Shown here in pieces: positions 8,446 through 18,110 of a DNA stretch of 53,129 bases (position 1 is its first letter; each line of letters opens with the position of its first letter). Source of the stretch: Planctomycetota bacterium (GTDB taxonomy: Bacteria > Planctomycetota > Planctomycetia > Gemmatales > Gemmataceae). Where the stretch lies: assembly GCA_009920765.1 (NCBI GenBank), contig RFZJ01000018.1:1-53129 (forward strand), read 5' to 3'. The translations under genes were made by a program, and so were the position numbers. The notes beneath the pieces are model-generated. The model was not told the DNA's origin. It saw only the letters and a list, made by a program, of their open reading frames with translations, and made no database searches.

Positions 8446-11079
8446 ATGATCGCCAAAATTTTAGCTTTATTCATGCGCTTGATATTAAAATTGCGGTATA
8501 GCATCACGATTACAGGGATGCACCACCTAGAAAATCCTAAAACAGGTACATTAATCCTACCCAACCACCCAGCCTACACTGAACCGATCGTGTTGTTTTC
8601 CTTGCTATCAAAAAATTTTGCACCTCGTCCTTTGGTATTTGAAACTTATTATCGGAACCGATACATCAAACCTTTCATGATTTTATTTAATGCTTTAGAA
8701 GTTCCAGACATGGAAAAAATCAGTCTCTCTGCGAAACTAAAAGCTCAGGAAGCAATTCAAACACTAGTGGAAGGACTTCATAAAGGTGAAAATTTCATCA
8801 TCTGGCCATCCGGTAAACTTCAAAGAAAAGGGTTTGAATCTCTGGGTGGCAATTCAGGCGTAAGCGATATCTTGAAAATATCACCAAATGCAAATGTTTT
8901 ATTAGTTCGAACAACCGGTTTATGGGGCAGCAGATTTAGCCATGCTTTCTCAGGCCATCGCCCGAATCTTACTTTGGAATTACTATACTGCGCTATGTTA
9001 CTTGCTTTAAATCTTTTATTTTTCATGCCAAGAAGAAAGATTAGCATAACAGTTGAACGGTTGAACGTACCTGCGCTCGCACCCTTCGAGAAGTCAAAAG
9101 TGAACCAACATCTAGAAAACTGGTACAATCTTGATGTCAACACTACCCCAGTATATCGCCCATATCATTTCTTTTTATCAAAAAAATCAAGAACTTTTCC
9201 CACACTAAACTCCAACCAAAACAAGGAAGTGTCCAGCCATTATCCAGGCAGTTTAAAAAAAGAAATCATTCAAATCATCAAAGAAAAATTTCCTGAAGTT
9301 GCAGCAGATGAAACTACCAACCCAAATTCTGAATTAGACTCCTTGGGCCTTGATAGTATTCAAAGGTTAGAACTGCTAATCCATCTGGAACAACATTTCA
9401 ACTTCAATGCCACTACAGTTCCTAATACATTGGAAGATTTGTATTTACTATGTTCAGGAAAATCAGAAAAATCAGCAACAATCAAAACGCCAAGGGAATG
9501 GACTGAAACATTTAGAAATAAAGCGGAAAGTGAAATCTTAGGTTCAACGGTTCTGGATTCATTCATCTTGAGGGTGATGAAAACCCCAAACCAAATAGCA
9601 ATTGTCGATGATAGTTCAGGCTTGCTTACCTACCGAAAATTATTTTTAGCATCTCTGGTAATTTCTAGAATCCTTGAGAAGGATCCGGGTAAGCATGTGG
9701 GGATCTTACTTCCTGCAAGTGCTGGTGGATTTATCGCATACTTTGCTTGCTTGATTGCCAACAAAACACCCGTTTTGCTTAATTGGACAACTGGACCTTC
9801 TAACCTGCAACACGCAACCACCTTACTCGGAATAAAAAAAATATTAACTTCCCAGCGTTTCATTGACCGGATTGGAATATCTATTGAAAACATACAATTT
9901 ATATTTTTGGAACAAGCTAAGGGAAGCACTGGCATTCCTACGCTTTTAAAATGTAAGATACAATCCTATTTCTTGGGTGGAGTACTTAAAAAGTCTAACC
10001 ATACAACCAAAACTGATTCTACTGCCGCAATTTTATTTACCAGCGGTTCGGAAAAACGTCCAAAAGCTGTACCACTCAGCCACGGTAACCTAATTTCAAA
10101 CCATAAAAGCGGAATCTCCTTCCTTAACCTTACATCGCAAGATACTGTTCTTTCATTCCTACCACCCTTCCACAGTTTTGGGTTGTCGGTAACAGGTATA
10201 CTACCCATCTTGCTGGGCATGAGAATAGTGTTCCACCCAGACCCGACGGATGCTGCCACACTTGCAGCCAAGTTAAAAGCCTACGAAGTTACACTTCTCA
10301 TAGGAACCCCCACATTTTTAAAACACATTCTGGACAAATCAACAAATTCAACTTTGGATAAGCTACGGTTAATCATATCTGGAGCTGAAAAATGCCCTGC
10401 AAATGTTTTTGAACTTGCAAAAAAAACAGCTCCCAAAGCCATACTTTTAGAGGGGTACGGGATAACAGAATGTTCACCCGTGGTAGCAGTAAACCCGCCT
10501 AGTTTACAAAAAAAAGAATCAATTGGAAAACCATTGCCGGGGGTCAATGTTTTAATTGTTGAACTAGAAACTGATCGATCTTTAAAACCAAATGAAATAG
10601 GCATGCTCCACGTTTCAGGGCCAACAATTTTTAATGGCTATTTAGGCGAAGATGAAACCCCGCCCTTTAAAATTATAGATAATCGAAAATGGTACATAAC
10701 TGGCGATCTAGTGATGCAAGATGAAGATGGTTTTCTGTTTTTCAAAGGAAGATTAAAACGATTCATAAAATTTGGTGGGGAAATGATATCACTTCCTGCT
10801 TTAGAGGAAGTATTTTCAAACATTTTTCCACCAGATGAAAACGGCCCTATGGTTGCAATTGAGGGGATTGAAAAAGAAAATCGAAAGTATGTTTATTTAT
10901 TCAGCCGTAAAGATATCGATATTTCGGAAGCAAACCGAATGCTCCATGAGGCGGGATTCAGAGGAATCATGCGCATAGATAAAGTTGTAAAAGCAACTGT
11001 GATCCCTGTATTGGGCACAGGAAAAACGAATTACCGCTACCTAAGAGAACAAATCGAAAAGGAAATCAAAGAAAGTTGA
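8446..11079 (+). CDS. Fused PlsC-type acyltransferase, acyl carrier domain and acyl-ACP/CoA synthetase
   Basis: One polypeptide with three modules, numbered from the ATG at 8446. First, a PlsC-like acyltransferase with NHPAYTE at 40-46 (the NHxxxxE-type active site) and a membrane stretch near 180-195. Second, a short carrier domain with SLGLDSIQRLELL, whose serine (about 304) is the expected phosphopantetheine site. Third, an AMP-binding acyl-activating domain with FTSGSEKRPKAV (531-542), EGYGITECSP, YITGDL and a C-terminal GTGKTNYR whose lysine (about 860) is the usual catalytic one. E. coli Aas joins an acyltransferase and an acyl-ACP synthetase but has no carrier between them. I infer that a fatty acid is activated, loaded on the internal carrier and moved to a lysolipid or other acceptor. 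A TTG at 8416 is an alternative start; neither start has a good ribosome binding site. The 3' end is 3 bases from convergent hisA. Confidence 0.88.
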   Translation: MIAKILALFMRLILKLRYSITITGMHHLENPKTGTLILPNHPAYTEPIVLFSLLSKNFAPRPLVFETYYRNRYIKPFMILFNALEVPDMEKISLSAKLKAQEAIQTLVEGLHKGENFIIWPSGKLQRKGFESLGGNSGVSDILKISPNANVLLVRTTGLWGSRFSHAFSGHRPNLTLELLYCAMLLALNLLFFMPRRKISITVERLNVPALAPFEKSKVNQHLENWYNLDVNTTPVYRPYHFFLSKKSRTFPTLNSNQNKEVSSHYPGSLKKEIIQIIKEKFPEVAADETTNPNSELDSLGLDSIQRLELLIHLEQHFNFNATTVPNTLEDLYLLCSGKSEKSATIKTPREWTETFRNKAESEILGSTVLDSFILRVMKTPNQIAIVDDSSGLLTYRKLFLASLVISRILEKDPGKHVGILLPASAGGFIAYFACLIANKTPVLLNWTTGPSNLQHATTLLGIKKILTSQRFIDRIGISIENIQFIFLEQAKGSTGIPTLLKCKIQSYFLGGVLKKSNHTTKTDSTAAILFTSGSEKRPKAVPLSHGNLISNHKSGISFLNLTSQDTVLSFLPPFHSFGLSVTGILPILLGMRIVFHPDPTDAATLAAKLKAYEVTLLIGTPTFLKHILDKSTNSTLDKLRLIISGAEKCPANVFELAKKTAPKAILLEGYGITECSPVVAVNPPSLQKKESIGKPLPGVNVLIVELETDRSLKPNEIGMLHVSGPTIFNGYLGEDETPPFKIIDNRKWYITGDLVMQDEDGFLFFKGRLKRFIKFGGEMISLPALEEVFSNIFPPDENGPMVAIEGIEKENRKYVYLFSRKDIDISEANRMLHEAGFRGIMRIDKVVKATVIPVLGTGKTNYRYLREQIEKEIKES

Positions 11080-11082
11080 TAT

Positions 11083-11799
11083 CTAGCTTACAGCAGCTTC
11101 AAGAGCATCGGACAGCGACATTTTTCCATCATAAAGAGCCTTGCCAACGATACAAGCTTTGACCCCGGCAAGCCTAAGATTTTTAATATCAGTAGTTGTT
11201 GAAACACCCCCGGATGCAATTACGAGTGATTTAGCTTTGGAAGCTAGAAGCGCTGTTGTTTCAACATTAGGCCCAGAAAGCATGCCATCTTTTGAAATAT
11301 CCGTGTAAATAATTGCAGCAAGGGGCCAATCATTCACTTTTTCTAGAAATTGTTCTACGGTAATTTGGGAAACCTCAAGCCAGCCAGCCACAGCTATTTT
11401 TCCTTCTTTAGCATCAATACCAAGTGCAATTTTCCCTGGAAAAGCAACAGTCATTTTAAACAACCATTGAGGATCTTGAATTGCTTTTGTACCGATGATT
11501 ACACGATCAATCCCCCAGCTTAATGCTTCTGCAATGGTTTTTTCGTCGCGAATGCCTCCACCAAGTTCACAGGGAACTTTTACCTTATCAAGAATTTCTC
11601 TTACAGCTTTGGAGTTTTCTATTCGGCCTGTCTTTGCACCATCCAAATCAACCAGATGAAGATAATTAGCGCCCTGTTCGGCCCAATCAAATGCCATCTT
11701 CCAAGGTAGGTCTGAATAGATGGTTTCCTGCGCATAATCGCCTTGCTTCAAGCGAACACATTTACCATTACGAAGGTCAATAGCAGGAATCACCAGCAT
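11083..11799 (-). CDS. hisA: Phosphoribosylformimino-5-aminoimidazole carboxamide ribotide isomerase HisA
   Basis: Fourth step of histidine synthesis, an Amadori isomerisation of ProFAR to PRFAR in the cytoplasm. The (beta/alpha)8 barrel begins MLVIPAIDLRNGKCVRL, containing the catalytic aspartate D8, followed by LHLVDLDGA and CELGGGIRD. ALGIDAKEG and YTDISKDGMLSGPN carry the second-half catalytic aspartate and phosphate site; ASGGVS is the final phosphate-binding loop. Length (238) is standard. The start ATG has GAGGA five bases upstream. It follows hisH by 21 bases, and both lie at the end of a run beginning with an RND efflux pump. HisH gives its product to HisF, which is not here. Confidence 0.97.
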   Translation of the reverse strand: MLVIPAIDLRNGKCVRLKQGDYAQETIYSDLPWKMAFDWAEQGANYLHLVDLDGAKTGRIENSKAVREILDKVKVPCELGGGIRDEKTIAEALSWGIDRVIIGTKAIQDPQWLFKMTVAFPGKIALGIDAKEGKIAVAGWLEVSQITVEQFLEKVNDWPLAAIIYTDISKDGMLSGPNVETTALLASKAKSLVIASGGVSTTTDIKNLRLAGVKACIVGKALYDGKMSLSDALEAAVS

Positions 11800-11820
11800 A
11801 AAATCCTCATTAAAAAAACA

Positions 11821-12441
11821 CTAGGAAAGTTCTGCAAAATGCTTCAGCATATGCAATCCAACAGCCTGACTTTTTTCAGGATGAAACTGAGTTGCAATTC
11901 TACGATCATCACCAACAGCAGCAGCAAAAGGTATGGGATAATTTGCGTAAGCAGCAACAATATCTGAATTTTCAGGGTTTGCGAAATAAGAATGTACAAA
12001 ATAAACACCTGCACCTTTGGGGTAGCTTTTAAAAACCTTTAAGTCTTTTTGAAGATCAAGATGATTCCATCCCATATGTGGGACCTTAAGCCCTTCCATA
12101 GCTTGGAATTTTACTACATCACCTTTATAAAAACCTAACCCCCGATGTTTTCCATCTTCGTAGCAATTTTCAAAAAGCATTTGAAGCCCAAGACAAATAC
12201 CAAAAAAAGGCTTATCTGAGTGAAGATGATCAAGAATTGGCTTTTCTAGCCCAGTATCCCTTATCCTGCCTACTGCATCCCGAATCGCACCGACGCCAGG
12301 AAGTACAAGCTTATTTGCATTCCTAACAAGAACAGGATCCTCAGAAATAACAGCAGCAAACCCAACTTTTTCAAAAGCTTTCTGCACGCTGCGAAGATTT
12401 CCCATGCCATAATCAACTATTACTATTTTATTATTTTCCAT
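11821..12441 (-). CDS. hisH: Imidazole glycerol phosphate synthase, glutaminase subunit HisH
   Basis: Class I glutamine amidotransferase that supplies ammonia to HisF for formation of imidazole glycerol phosphate. The N-terminus IVIVDYGMGNLRSV, nucleophile elbow FFGICLGLQMLFE (catalytic cysteine) and FHPEKSQ (histidine and glutamate of the triad) are all intact. Length (206) is typical. The start ATG at 12441 lies inside the last codons of the upstream RND transporter, an 11-base overlap, so translational coupling to the efflux gene is likely. hisA follows after 21 bases. No hisF or other his genes are in the window. Confidence 0.96.
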   Translation of the reverse strand: MENNKIVIVDYGMGNLRSVQKAFEKVGFAAVISEDPVLVRNANKLVLPGVGAIRDAVGRIRDTGLEKPILDHLHSDKPFFGICLGLQMLFENCYEDGKHRGLGFYKGDVVKFQAMEGLKVPHMGWNHLDLQKDLKVFKSYPKGAGVYFVHSYFANPENSDIVAAYANYPIPFAAAVGDDRRIATQFHPEKSQAVGLHMLKHFAELS

Positions 12442-15400
12442 TTTCTAACTGTACACTTTCATCAAGATTATTCTTGGTAAAACCAGCTTTTTTCCAAAAC
12501 CAAACCCCTAGATCATCCAAATAAGAATAGGTGACAGGAGTTATCAACAAAGTTAGAAGAAGCGATAACGCCTGACCACCCATAATCACCTTCGCAAGCC
12601 CAGCTCTTGAAGCTGCACCATGACCAACGCCAAACGCCATCGGTACCATAGCAGCAATCAACATAAGAGTGGTCATAAGAATAGGACGAAGTCGGGTGCG
12701 ATTTGCTTCAAGAATTGCATCAAGACGATTCAGTCCTTTTTTGCGAAGTTGATTAGTATAATCAATTTGTAAAATCCCATTTTTCTTTACAATCCCAAAA
12801 AGCATGAACAAGCCAAACATCGCATAGATATCGAGATTAGTTTGCATCAATATGAGCGCTGTAATTGCAAAAGGAATCGTAAGTGGAAGCGCTATCATAA
12901 TACTAATTGGGTGCACAAAACTTTCAAATTGAGCAGCAAGAATCATGTACATAAAAAGAAAACTAAGGTTGAAAGCAATAATGAAGCTGGATACCTGTTC
13001 TGCTAGCATTTTAGCCTGCCCCAGGAATTCGTATTGATAAGTCGGAGGAAGATCGAGAGTTTTTAATTTCGCCTTGATAAGATCAACCGCCTGCCCGGTG
13101 GCCATCCCTTCAAGGTTTGCAGAAATTACAACCTGCCTTTGCCTGTAGAAGCGCTCAATGCTTGCAGGCCCAAAAGCGCTCTTGATCGTTGCAACATTCC
13201 CCAATTCAACTGCACCGATCCCTGGCTTTATAGAGGGCAAAGTCAGCCGTGAAATGGTCTCTTTGTCATTCCGATACTGCTTTTCCGCACGCAGCCAAAT
13301 ATCATATTGTTCATCTTCTTCCTTGAATTTTCCTATAGGCTCGCCACCCACCAAAACAGTAATCGTGGAGTTAAGGGAATCAAGGGAAACTCCCAAGTCA
13401 GAAAGGCGGTCTCGATCAGGAACAATGACAAGCTCGGGTTTTCTAAATGAGAGACTGGAATCAACATCGACAAAAAAAGGCTGGGTTTTCATCCAGGCAA
13501 TCATTTCGTTGGAAATGGATTTTAATTTTTCAATATCAGGACCACGAACATTCAGATCAATCATCACCTGTTTGAACCCAGTTTCTTGAAATGCAGAAAC
13601 ATCTTGAACTGCCGCCCGCAAATCGGGGTAGTCCGCAACAATATCTCGTGCAAGTTTCATGACATCAAATTGAGAAAACCGTCTTTTGGTCAAATCTTCA
13701 ATACGTACATAAATATTTGCAGTAGAGATATCTCCCTGCCCCTTGCCCAGCCTGCTTGTAGTATCGCCTATCACAGTAAAAGTATGAGTAACTCCAGGCA
13801 AGGATCGAAATCTCTGCTCAAGTTGCCCTACTTCTAAATCTGACCGTTCAAGCGAATATCCCTCCGGCAATAAAATCGCAACTTGAAATTCTCCTTGATC
13901 ATCACGCGGCACAAACTCCAGACCAACAACGGTAAAAAGCCATGGTGTTAGGCATAATAATCCAATTGAAACAAATACAATAAATCCACGGTGCGCCATC
14001 GAGAACCGCAGGATGATCATGTAAGATGATTCCACCAGGCGCCAAACAATTCCGGATTTGGTACCATGAACAATATCTTCAAGCCGCAGAAACCTGGAAC
14101 AAAGCATGGGCGTCATAGTTAAACTTACAAACAAACTCATAAGAATGGCAAAAGCAATAACCAGCCCAAAGCTGTTAAAGAATCGCCCAACCTGTCCACC
14201 CATGAAAACAATAGGCAGAAAAATAACCAAGAGGGACAAAGTGGTTGCGGTAACAGCCATTGCGATTTCAGAAGTGGCTTGACCAGCAGCTTCAAGCGCT
14301 GACCTTTTCTTTTCTTCCATATACCTGAAAATATTTTCATGAACCACTACGGCATCATCAATCACAATCCCCACCGCAAGAATCAAGCCAAGGATCGTCA
14401 TGTTATTGAGGGTGAGCCCAAGCATATCCATAAGCGCAAAAGTTCCAGCAATAGATGCGGGAATAGATAAAGAAGCAATCAAAGTAGTGCGCCAATCACG
14501 GATAAAAACAAGAATTGTTAAACTCACCAAAAAAACCGCCATTGCTCCATGGCGTTTTATTTCCTCGATTGCACCGCGAATAAATCGTGATTGATCTCTG
14601 ATGGTTTCGATCCGAATGTCAGCGGGAAGACCAGCCATAAGTTCATCGAGCCTAGCCCGAACTCTATCAACAATTTTAACTGTGTTCGCTCCGGTTTGCT
14701 TTTGCACAAATAATGTGACCGCATTTCCACCCGATGAAGGATCGTCTATTTTGTTTTCCCCAAGGCTCCATAGCCTACTTAAATTATGAGGCTCTTCGTA
14801 AGAATCTTCAACCCGGGCAACATCTCCAATCCGTACTGGTTGACCATTTCGTGTGGTAACGATCAACTGTTTAATATCTTGGACGGAAAGTACTCTTCCA
14901 ATGGTGCGCAACGAAAGCTCCAGCTTACCTTGATCCACCTTACCACCCGGAAGTTCCTGATTCTCCTTAAGAAGGGTATTACGAACCTCAGCAATTGAAA
15001 TACCCGGATATTTCAAAAGCCTATTGGGATCAACCGTTATTTGAATCGCCCTCTGCCTGCCACCCACTATTGTTACCGACCCCACTCCGGTAAGAGTCTC
15101 AAGATTTTCTTTAATAGTTTTCCTGGCAATTTGAGTTATTTCCCGTAAATCACGCTTCCCAGATATAGCTAATGAAATTACAGGGGCGGCACTTATATCA
15201 AATCGGTCAATGATCGGGGTATCTGTATTTAAAGGTAATTGATTCAAAACAGATCGAACCTTTGCTTCAATTTCTTCAGCAGCGATCTGACCATTTTTTT
15301 CAACTCGAAATTGAACCACAACCGTTGATATTCCCTCTTTAGTCGTGGAACGTAATTCATCAATACCAGCTACGGTGTTTACTGTTTCCTCAATAAGCTT

Positions 15401-15592
15401 GGTGATGTTGGTTTCCATTTCTTCAACGCTTGCGCCCCGAAGAGTTGTGGTAATAATCACAACAGGAATATCAACATCAGGGAAAAGATCAACACCCAAA
15501 CGAAAGTAAGAAAAAATCCCAAGAACAATGGGTGCCGCCATAAGCATGGCAGTAAAAACAGGGCGTCTGATACATACATCCCAAATTGCCAT
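12431..15592 (-). CDS. RND-family efflux transporter, inner-membrane pump
   Basis: Proton-driven resistance-nodulation-division pump of the AcrB/MexB (HAE1) type, expected as a trimer in the inner membrane. Length is 1053 residues with the usual duplication of transmembrane halves and large periplasmic loops. The proton-relay motif in the fourth membrane segment is present (VGIVIDDAVVVHENIFRYME, with the two aspartates), as is the matching lysine in GIVKKNGILQIDYTNQL. The adaptor gene upstream ends in TAATG, so its stop overlaps this ATG by one base; at the other end it overlaps hisH by 11 bases. No TolC-like outer-membrane gene is present nearby. Substrate cannot be told from sequence; the adaptor and HAE1-like residues favour hydrophobic compounds over metals. 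Confidence 0.95.
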   Translation of the reverse strand: MAIWDVCIRRPVFTAMLMAAPIVLGIFSYFRLGVDLFPDVDIPVVIITTTLRGASVEEMETNITKLIEETVNTVAGIDELRSTTKEGISTVVVQFRVEKNGQIAAEEIEAKVRSVLNQLPLNTDTPIIDRFDISAAPVISLAISGKRDLREITQIARKTIKENLETLTGVGSVTIVGGRQRAIQITVDPNRLLKYPGISIAEVRNTLLKENQELPGGKVDQGKLELSLRTIGRVLSVQDIKQLIVTTRNGQPVRIGDVARVEDSYEEPHNLSRLWSLGENKIDDPSSGGNAVTLFVQKQTGANTVKIVDRVRARLDELMAGLPADIRIETIRDQSRFIRGAIEEIKRHGAMAVFLVSLTILVFIRDWRTTLIASLSIPASIAGTFALMDMLGLTLNNMTILGLILAVGIVIDDAVVVHENIFRYMEEKKRSALEAAGQATSEIAMAVTATTLSLLVIFLPIVFMGGQVGRFFNSFGLVIAFAILMSLFVSLTMTPMLCSRFLRLEDIVHGTKSGIVWRLVESSYMIILRFSMAHRGFIVFVSIGLLCLTPWLFTVVGLEFVPRDDQGEFQVAILLPEGYSLERSDLEVGQLEQRFRSLPGVTHTFTVIGDTTSRLGKGQGDISTANIYVRIEDLTKRRFSQFDVMKLARDIVADYPDLRAAVQDVSAFQETGFKQVMIDLNVRGPDIEKLKSISNEMIAWMKTQPFFVDVDSSLSFRKPELVIVPDRDRLSDLGVSLDSLNSTITVLVGGEPIGKFKEEDEQYDIWLRAEKQYRNDKETISRLTLPSIKPGIGAVELGNVATIKSAFGPASIERFYRQRQVVISANLEGMATGQAVDLIKAKLKTLDLPPTYQYEFLGQAKMLAEQVSSFIIAFNLSFLFMYMILAAQFESFVHPISIMIALPLTIPFAITALILMQTNLDIYAMFGLFMLFGIVKKNGILQIDYTNQLRKKGLNRLDAILEANRTRLRPILMTTLMLIAAMVPMAFGVGHGAASRAGLAKVIMGGQALSLLLTLLITPVTYSYLDDLGVWFWKKAGFTKNNLDESVQLENGK

Positions 15593-16947
15593 TAGAGATC
15601 TTTATTTCCTTCATTGGTAGAGGGAACGGAGGATCTGATTTTAATAGTTGAATTTTCAGCAAGGCTGTTTTGGCCAGAAATTACAATAAAATCTCCAGCC
15701 TTAAGATCGCCTGAAACTTCAACCCAATTTTCGATCAGGTTTCCCGTGGAAACAGGCAGGCGTTGGCCAAGTTTGACTTCAATCTGCTTGACTTTATCAC
15801 CTTCCACCCGAAAAACCTTGGTGACTCCAGCAAAGCTTACGACCGATTCCTCAGGTACAGTAAGAACATTATCAACCTTATCTACCTCAATTAAAACCTT
15901 GGCAAAAAAACCAGGCTTAAGTTCCCGGCTGACATTAACAACAACTATTTCAAGCTGAAAAGTTCGGCTTAAAGGATCAACAGTCGGATAAATACGAGCT
16001 ATGGACCCACTAAATATTTTCCCAGGATAAGCTTCAACACTTATGCTTGCTTTCTGGCCTAGCTTCAGTTGCGACAATTCTTTTTCGGGCAAGGAAACCT
16101 GAAGTTTTAGAACTCGATCGAGAGTGAGCCTGAATAATGGCTCAGCCGGATTCAAATGAACCATTTCCCCCTCACTGATACCTTTGCTGTAAACAATCAA
16201 CGGTGTCTTTCCGTTTAGCGAAGAAATAAAGGTTGCGTAATCAACACCGCCAGGGTTTTGCAATACAGGGACTAAAATCCTGGCATCTTTCAACTTCTGC
16301 TCCGCAGTGGAAAGAAGCGCCTGCTTATACCGGATATTGGCTAACGCAGCATTAACATCAAGAATTGCATTATCAAGATTAACCTTTGCGACCTTAGATT
16401 CTGTTTCAGACTGTTCCCGCTCTTCAACAGAAGATGCTGTTCCAATTCTTCGCAGTCGATCAAGCTTATTAACAGCATTTTTTTCTAAAATCGCAGCCTT
16501 GGCTACCATTGGAAGATTCGTGACTACAAATTTTTCATCAGGCAAATTAGAAAGCCCGAGTTTTGCCATTTCTAATTCTAAAGATTTTTTTGCTTCGTTT
16601 ACCACAAGTTTCAAATCTGTTTCATCAATCAAAAGCAAAGGATCACCTGGATAAACTTCATCACCTACATCGTGAAAAACTTTGCTGACACGACCTTCAA
16701 CTTTTGGGATAATCGCTATGGTTTCTAACCCCTTAAACGAACCAGTAGTTTTTAAATTTTTTGTAAGGGTTCTGGGAGCAACTTTCCCAACTGAAACAGG
16801 AACCAAAGCAATCGATTTTGAAGCGAAACCAGACTTGGCAGATTCAATTTTAAAAAAAAGGTCGGGTCGATATACTACTGTTAGAATAAATAACAGTGCC
16901 AACCAAGGAAAAAAGGAAAGAAATTTTTTGAATAAAGTTAGAAGCAT
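15592..16947 (-). CDS. RND efflux periplasmic adaptor (membrane fusion protein)
   Basis: Partner of the RND pump that bridges to an outer-membrane channel. After an N-terminal membrane anchor (about residues 10-28) comes a biotinyl-lipoyl-like half (KVEGRVSKVFHDVGDEVYPG), a long alpha-helical hairpin, the second lipoyl-like half (SEGEMVHLNPAEPLFRLTLD), then beta-barrel and membrane-proximal domains (KLGQKASISVEAYPGKIFSG). At 451 residues it is slightly long for the family. It is the first gene of the unit MFP-RND-hisH-hisA; a promoter candidate lies 38 bases upstream (16985-17013). The ATG is preceded by GGAA. Assignment rests on fold pattern plus context, both strong. Confidence 0.92.
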   Translation of the reverse strand: MLLTLFKKFLSFFPWLALLFILTVVYRPDLFFKIESAKSGFASKSIALVPVSVGKVAPRTLTKNLKTTGSFKGLETIAIIPKVEGRVSKVFHDVGDEVYPGDPLLLIDETDLKLVVNEAKKSLELEMAKLGLSNLPDEKFVVTNLPMVAKAAILEKNAVNKLDRLRRIGTASSVEEREQSETESKVAKVNLDNAILDVNAALANIRYKQALLSTAEQKLKDARILVPVLQNPGGVDYATFISSLNGKTPLIVYSKGISEGEMVHLNPAEPLFRLTLDRVLKLQVSLPEKELSQLKLGQKASISVEAYPGKIFSGSIARIYPTVDPLSRTFQLEIVVVNVSRELKPGFFAKVLIEVDKVDNVLTVPEESVVSFAGVTKVFRVEGDKVKQIEVKLGQRLPVSTGNLIENWVEVSGDLKAGDFIVISGQNSLAENSTIKIRSSVPSTNEGNKDL

Positions 16948-16984
16948 AAAAAATTCCAGGCAGATTAATCAAACTCCTGCTGTT

Positions 16985-17013
16985 ATTATATTTTTATCAA
17001 GGGAGAGTGTTAG
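16985..17013 (-). promoter_or_regulatory. Candidate sigma-70-type promoter for the efflux-hisHA operon
   Basis: Read on the minus strand, CTAACA (17013-17008, four of six matches to TTGACA) is followed after exactly 17 bases by a perfect TATAAT (16990-16985). Transcription would start near 16978, giving a leader of about 30 bases before the adaptor ATG at 16947. The -35 overlaps the last codons of the prepilin peptidase gene. This suggests the pump and hisHA can be transcribed separately from the upstream aro and pilD genes. Confidence 0.55.
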
Positions 17014-18110
17014 CCACCAACTTGATTCGAGCGCAAATTGTTTAATAATCGAAAGATAAAACTGATCAACAGCAGGGAAAAGGCACTAAAAGCGGCGAGA
17101 ATGAGTAAAACTTGAAATTCGAAGAAAATTGGTTGAAAGTAGGAAGCGAGAAATTTCCAGCAGTAAAAAGTAGCCACAGAAGAAATAGCCAGAGATGGAC
17201 CAAAAGGAAAAGCTTGCTCGCCCTTACTAAAAAGTTGAAGAATACCGAAGAAAAAAGCAGGAATAACTGCAAGAAAAAAAGCTACAAAAACAAGCTGCCA
17301 ACCCCAAAAAGCCCCCACCATCATCATAAGATCCGCATCGCCCAACCCCATCCCCTCAATACCCCGCCCCACACCATAGGTAAACCTAATTGCCCTTAGC
17401 AAAAAAGTTCCTGCTCCAATTCCAGCCAAGGAGGCAAGAAACCCATGCAAATATGGCCGAGAATCAAGCCAGTCAAATACAGGGTACCACAAGGGCCACG
17501 TCATTGATCCTTGAGGTACCTGGGGACTAACAGGCCAATCCTTGGCTAACAATAAAAGCTGGTTGGTAGATTGTATATCATCAGGGAAAGGCCAGGCCTG
17601 AAAAGTTGAAAAAACAAGACCGAAAAGAGTTCCTGTAATGGTTACTCCAAGCGGAATTTCCATTTTATCAAGATCCGTCAATGATGCAGTCAATAAAAAA
17701 GAAAGCAAAATCGCATGCGAAATAAAAGTCAACCAAACATTACCAGGAATCAACCCAACACCAATTTGATAAGCTTGAGATTCCACAATCCCATACTTGG
17801 GCACATTCCAAATAACATCCAAAAGAAAAACAGAAACAAACATCAAACCAGAAAATATTTCGATTAACATGTATCTAGAAGAAAAAGAGGACTTACATTT
17901 CCTGCACTTCCCCCACAAGAAAAGATAACTAAGAATTGGGATATTATCAAACCAAGCTATGGGTTTAAAACAACTAGCACAGTGCGACCCAGGCCAAAAA
18001 ACACTTCGCTCACTATTAAGCCTAAATACACAAACATTGATAAAACTTCCAACACAAGCACCCGTAATGAAAATAAAAAAAGCCCAGATTAATAAAGAAA
18101 AAGCCATCAA
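17010..18110 (-). CDS. Prepilin peptidase (type IV leader peptidase, A24 family)
   Basis: Inner-membrane aspartyl protease that cleaves, and often N-methylates, type IV pilin and type II secretion pseudopilin precursors. The N-terminal GACVGSFINVCVFRL motif is followed by the cytoplasmic loop with two CxxC pairs (HCASCFKPI and GKCRKCKS), the zinc-binding feature of methylating prepilin peptidases. The two catalytic aspartates are in LTDLDKMEIPLG and GLGDADLMMMVGAFWG. Length (366) exceeds the common 250-290, because of a loop of about 90 residues between the two aspartate regions. The start overlaps the aroK stop by four bases (ATGA). Pilin or secretion genes are not in the window. Confidence 0.92.
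   Translation of the reverse strand: MMAFSLLIWAFFIFITGACVGSFINVCVFRLNSERSVFWPGSHCASCFKPIAWFDNIPILSYLFLWGKCRKCKSSFSSRYMLIEIFSGLMFVSVFLLDVIWNVPKYGIVESQAYQIGVGLIPGNVWLTFISHAILLSFLLTASLTDLDKMEIPLGVTITGTLFGLVFSTFQAWPFPDDIQSTNQLLLLAKDWPVSPQVPQGSMTWPLWYPVFDWLDSRPYLHGFLASLAGIGAGTFLLRAIRFTYGVGRGIEGMGLGDADLMMMVGAFWGWQLVFVAFFLAVIPAFFFGILQLFSKGEQAFPFGPSLAISSVATFYCWKFLASYFQPIFFEFQVLLILAAFSAFSLLLISFIFRLLNNLRSNQVGG

Noticed and set aside
13158..13589. 143-codon open frame antisense to the RND pump
   Set aside because: It lies wholly inside the conserved pump gene and shows low-complexity S/R/T content typical of antisense frames.
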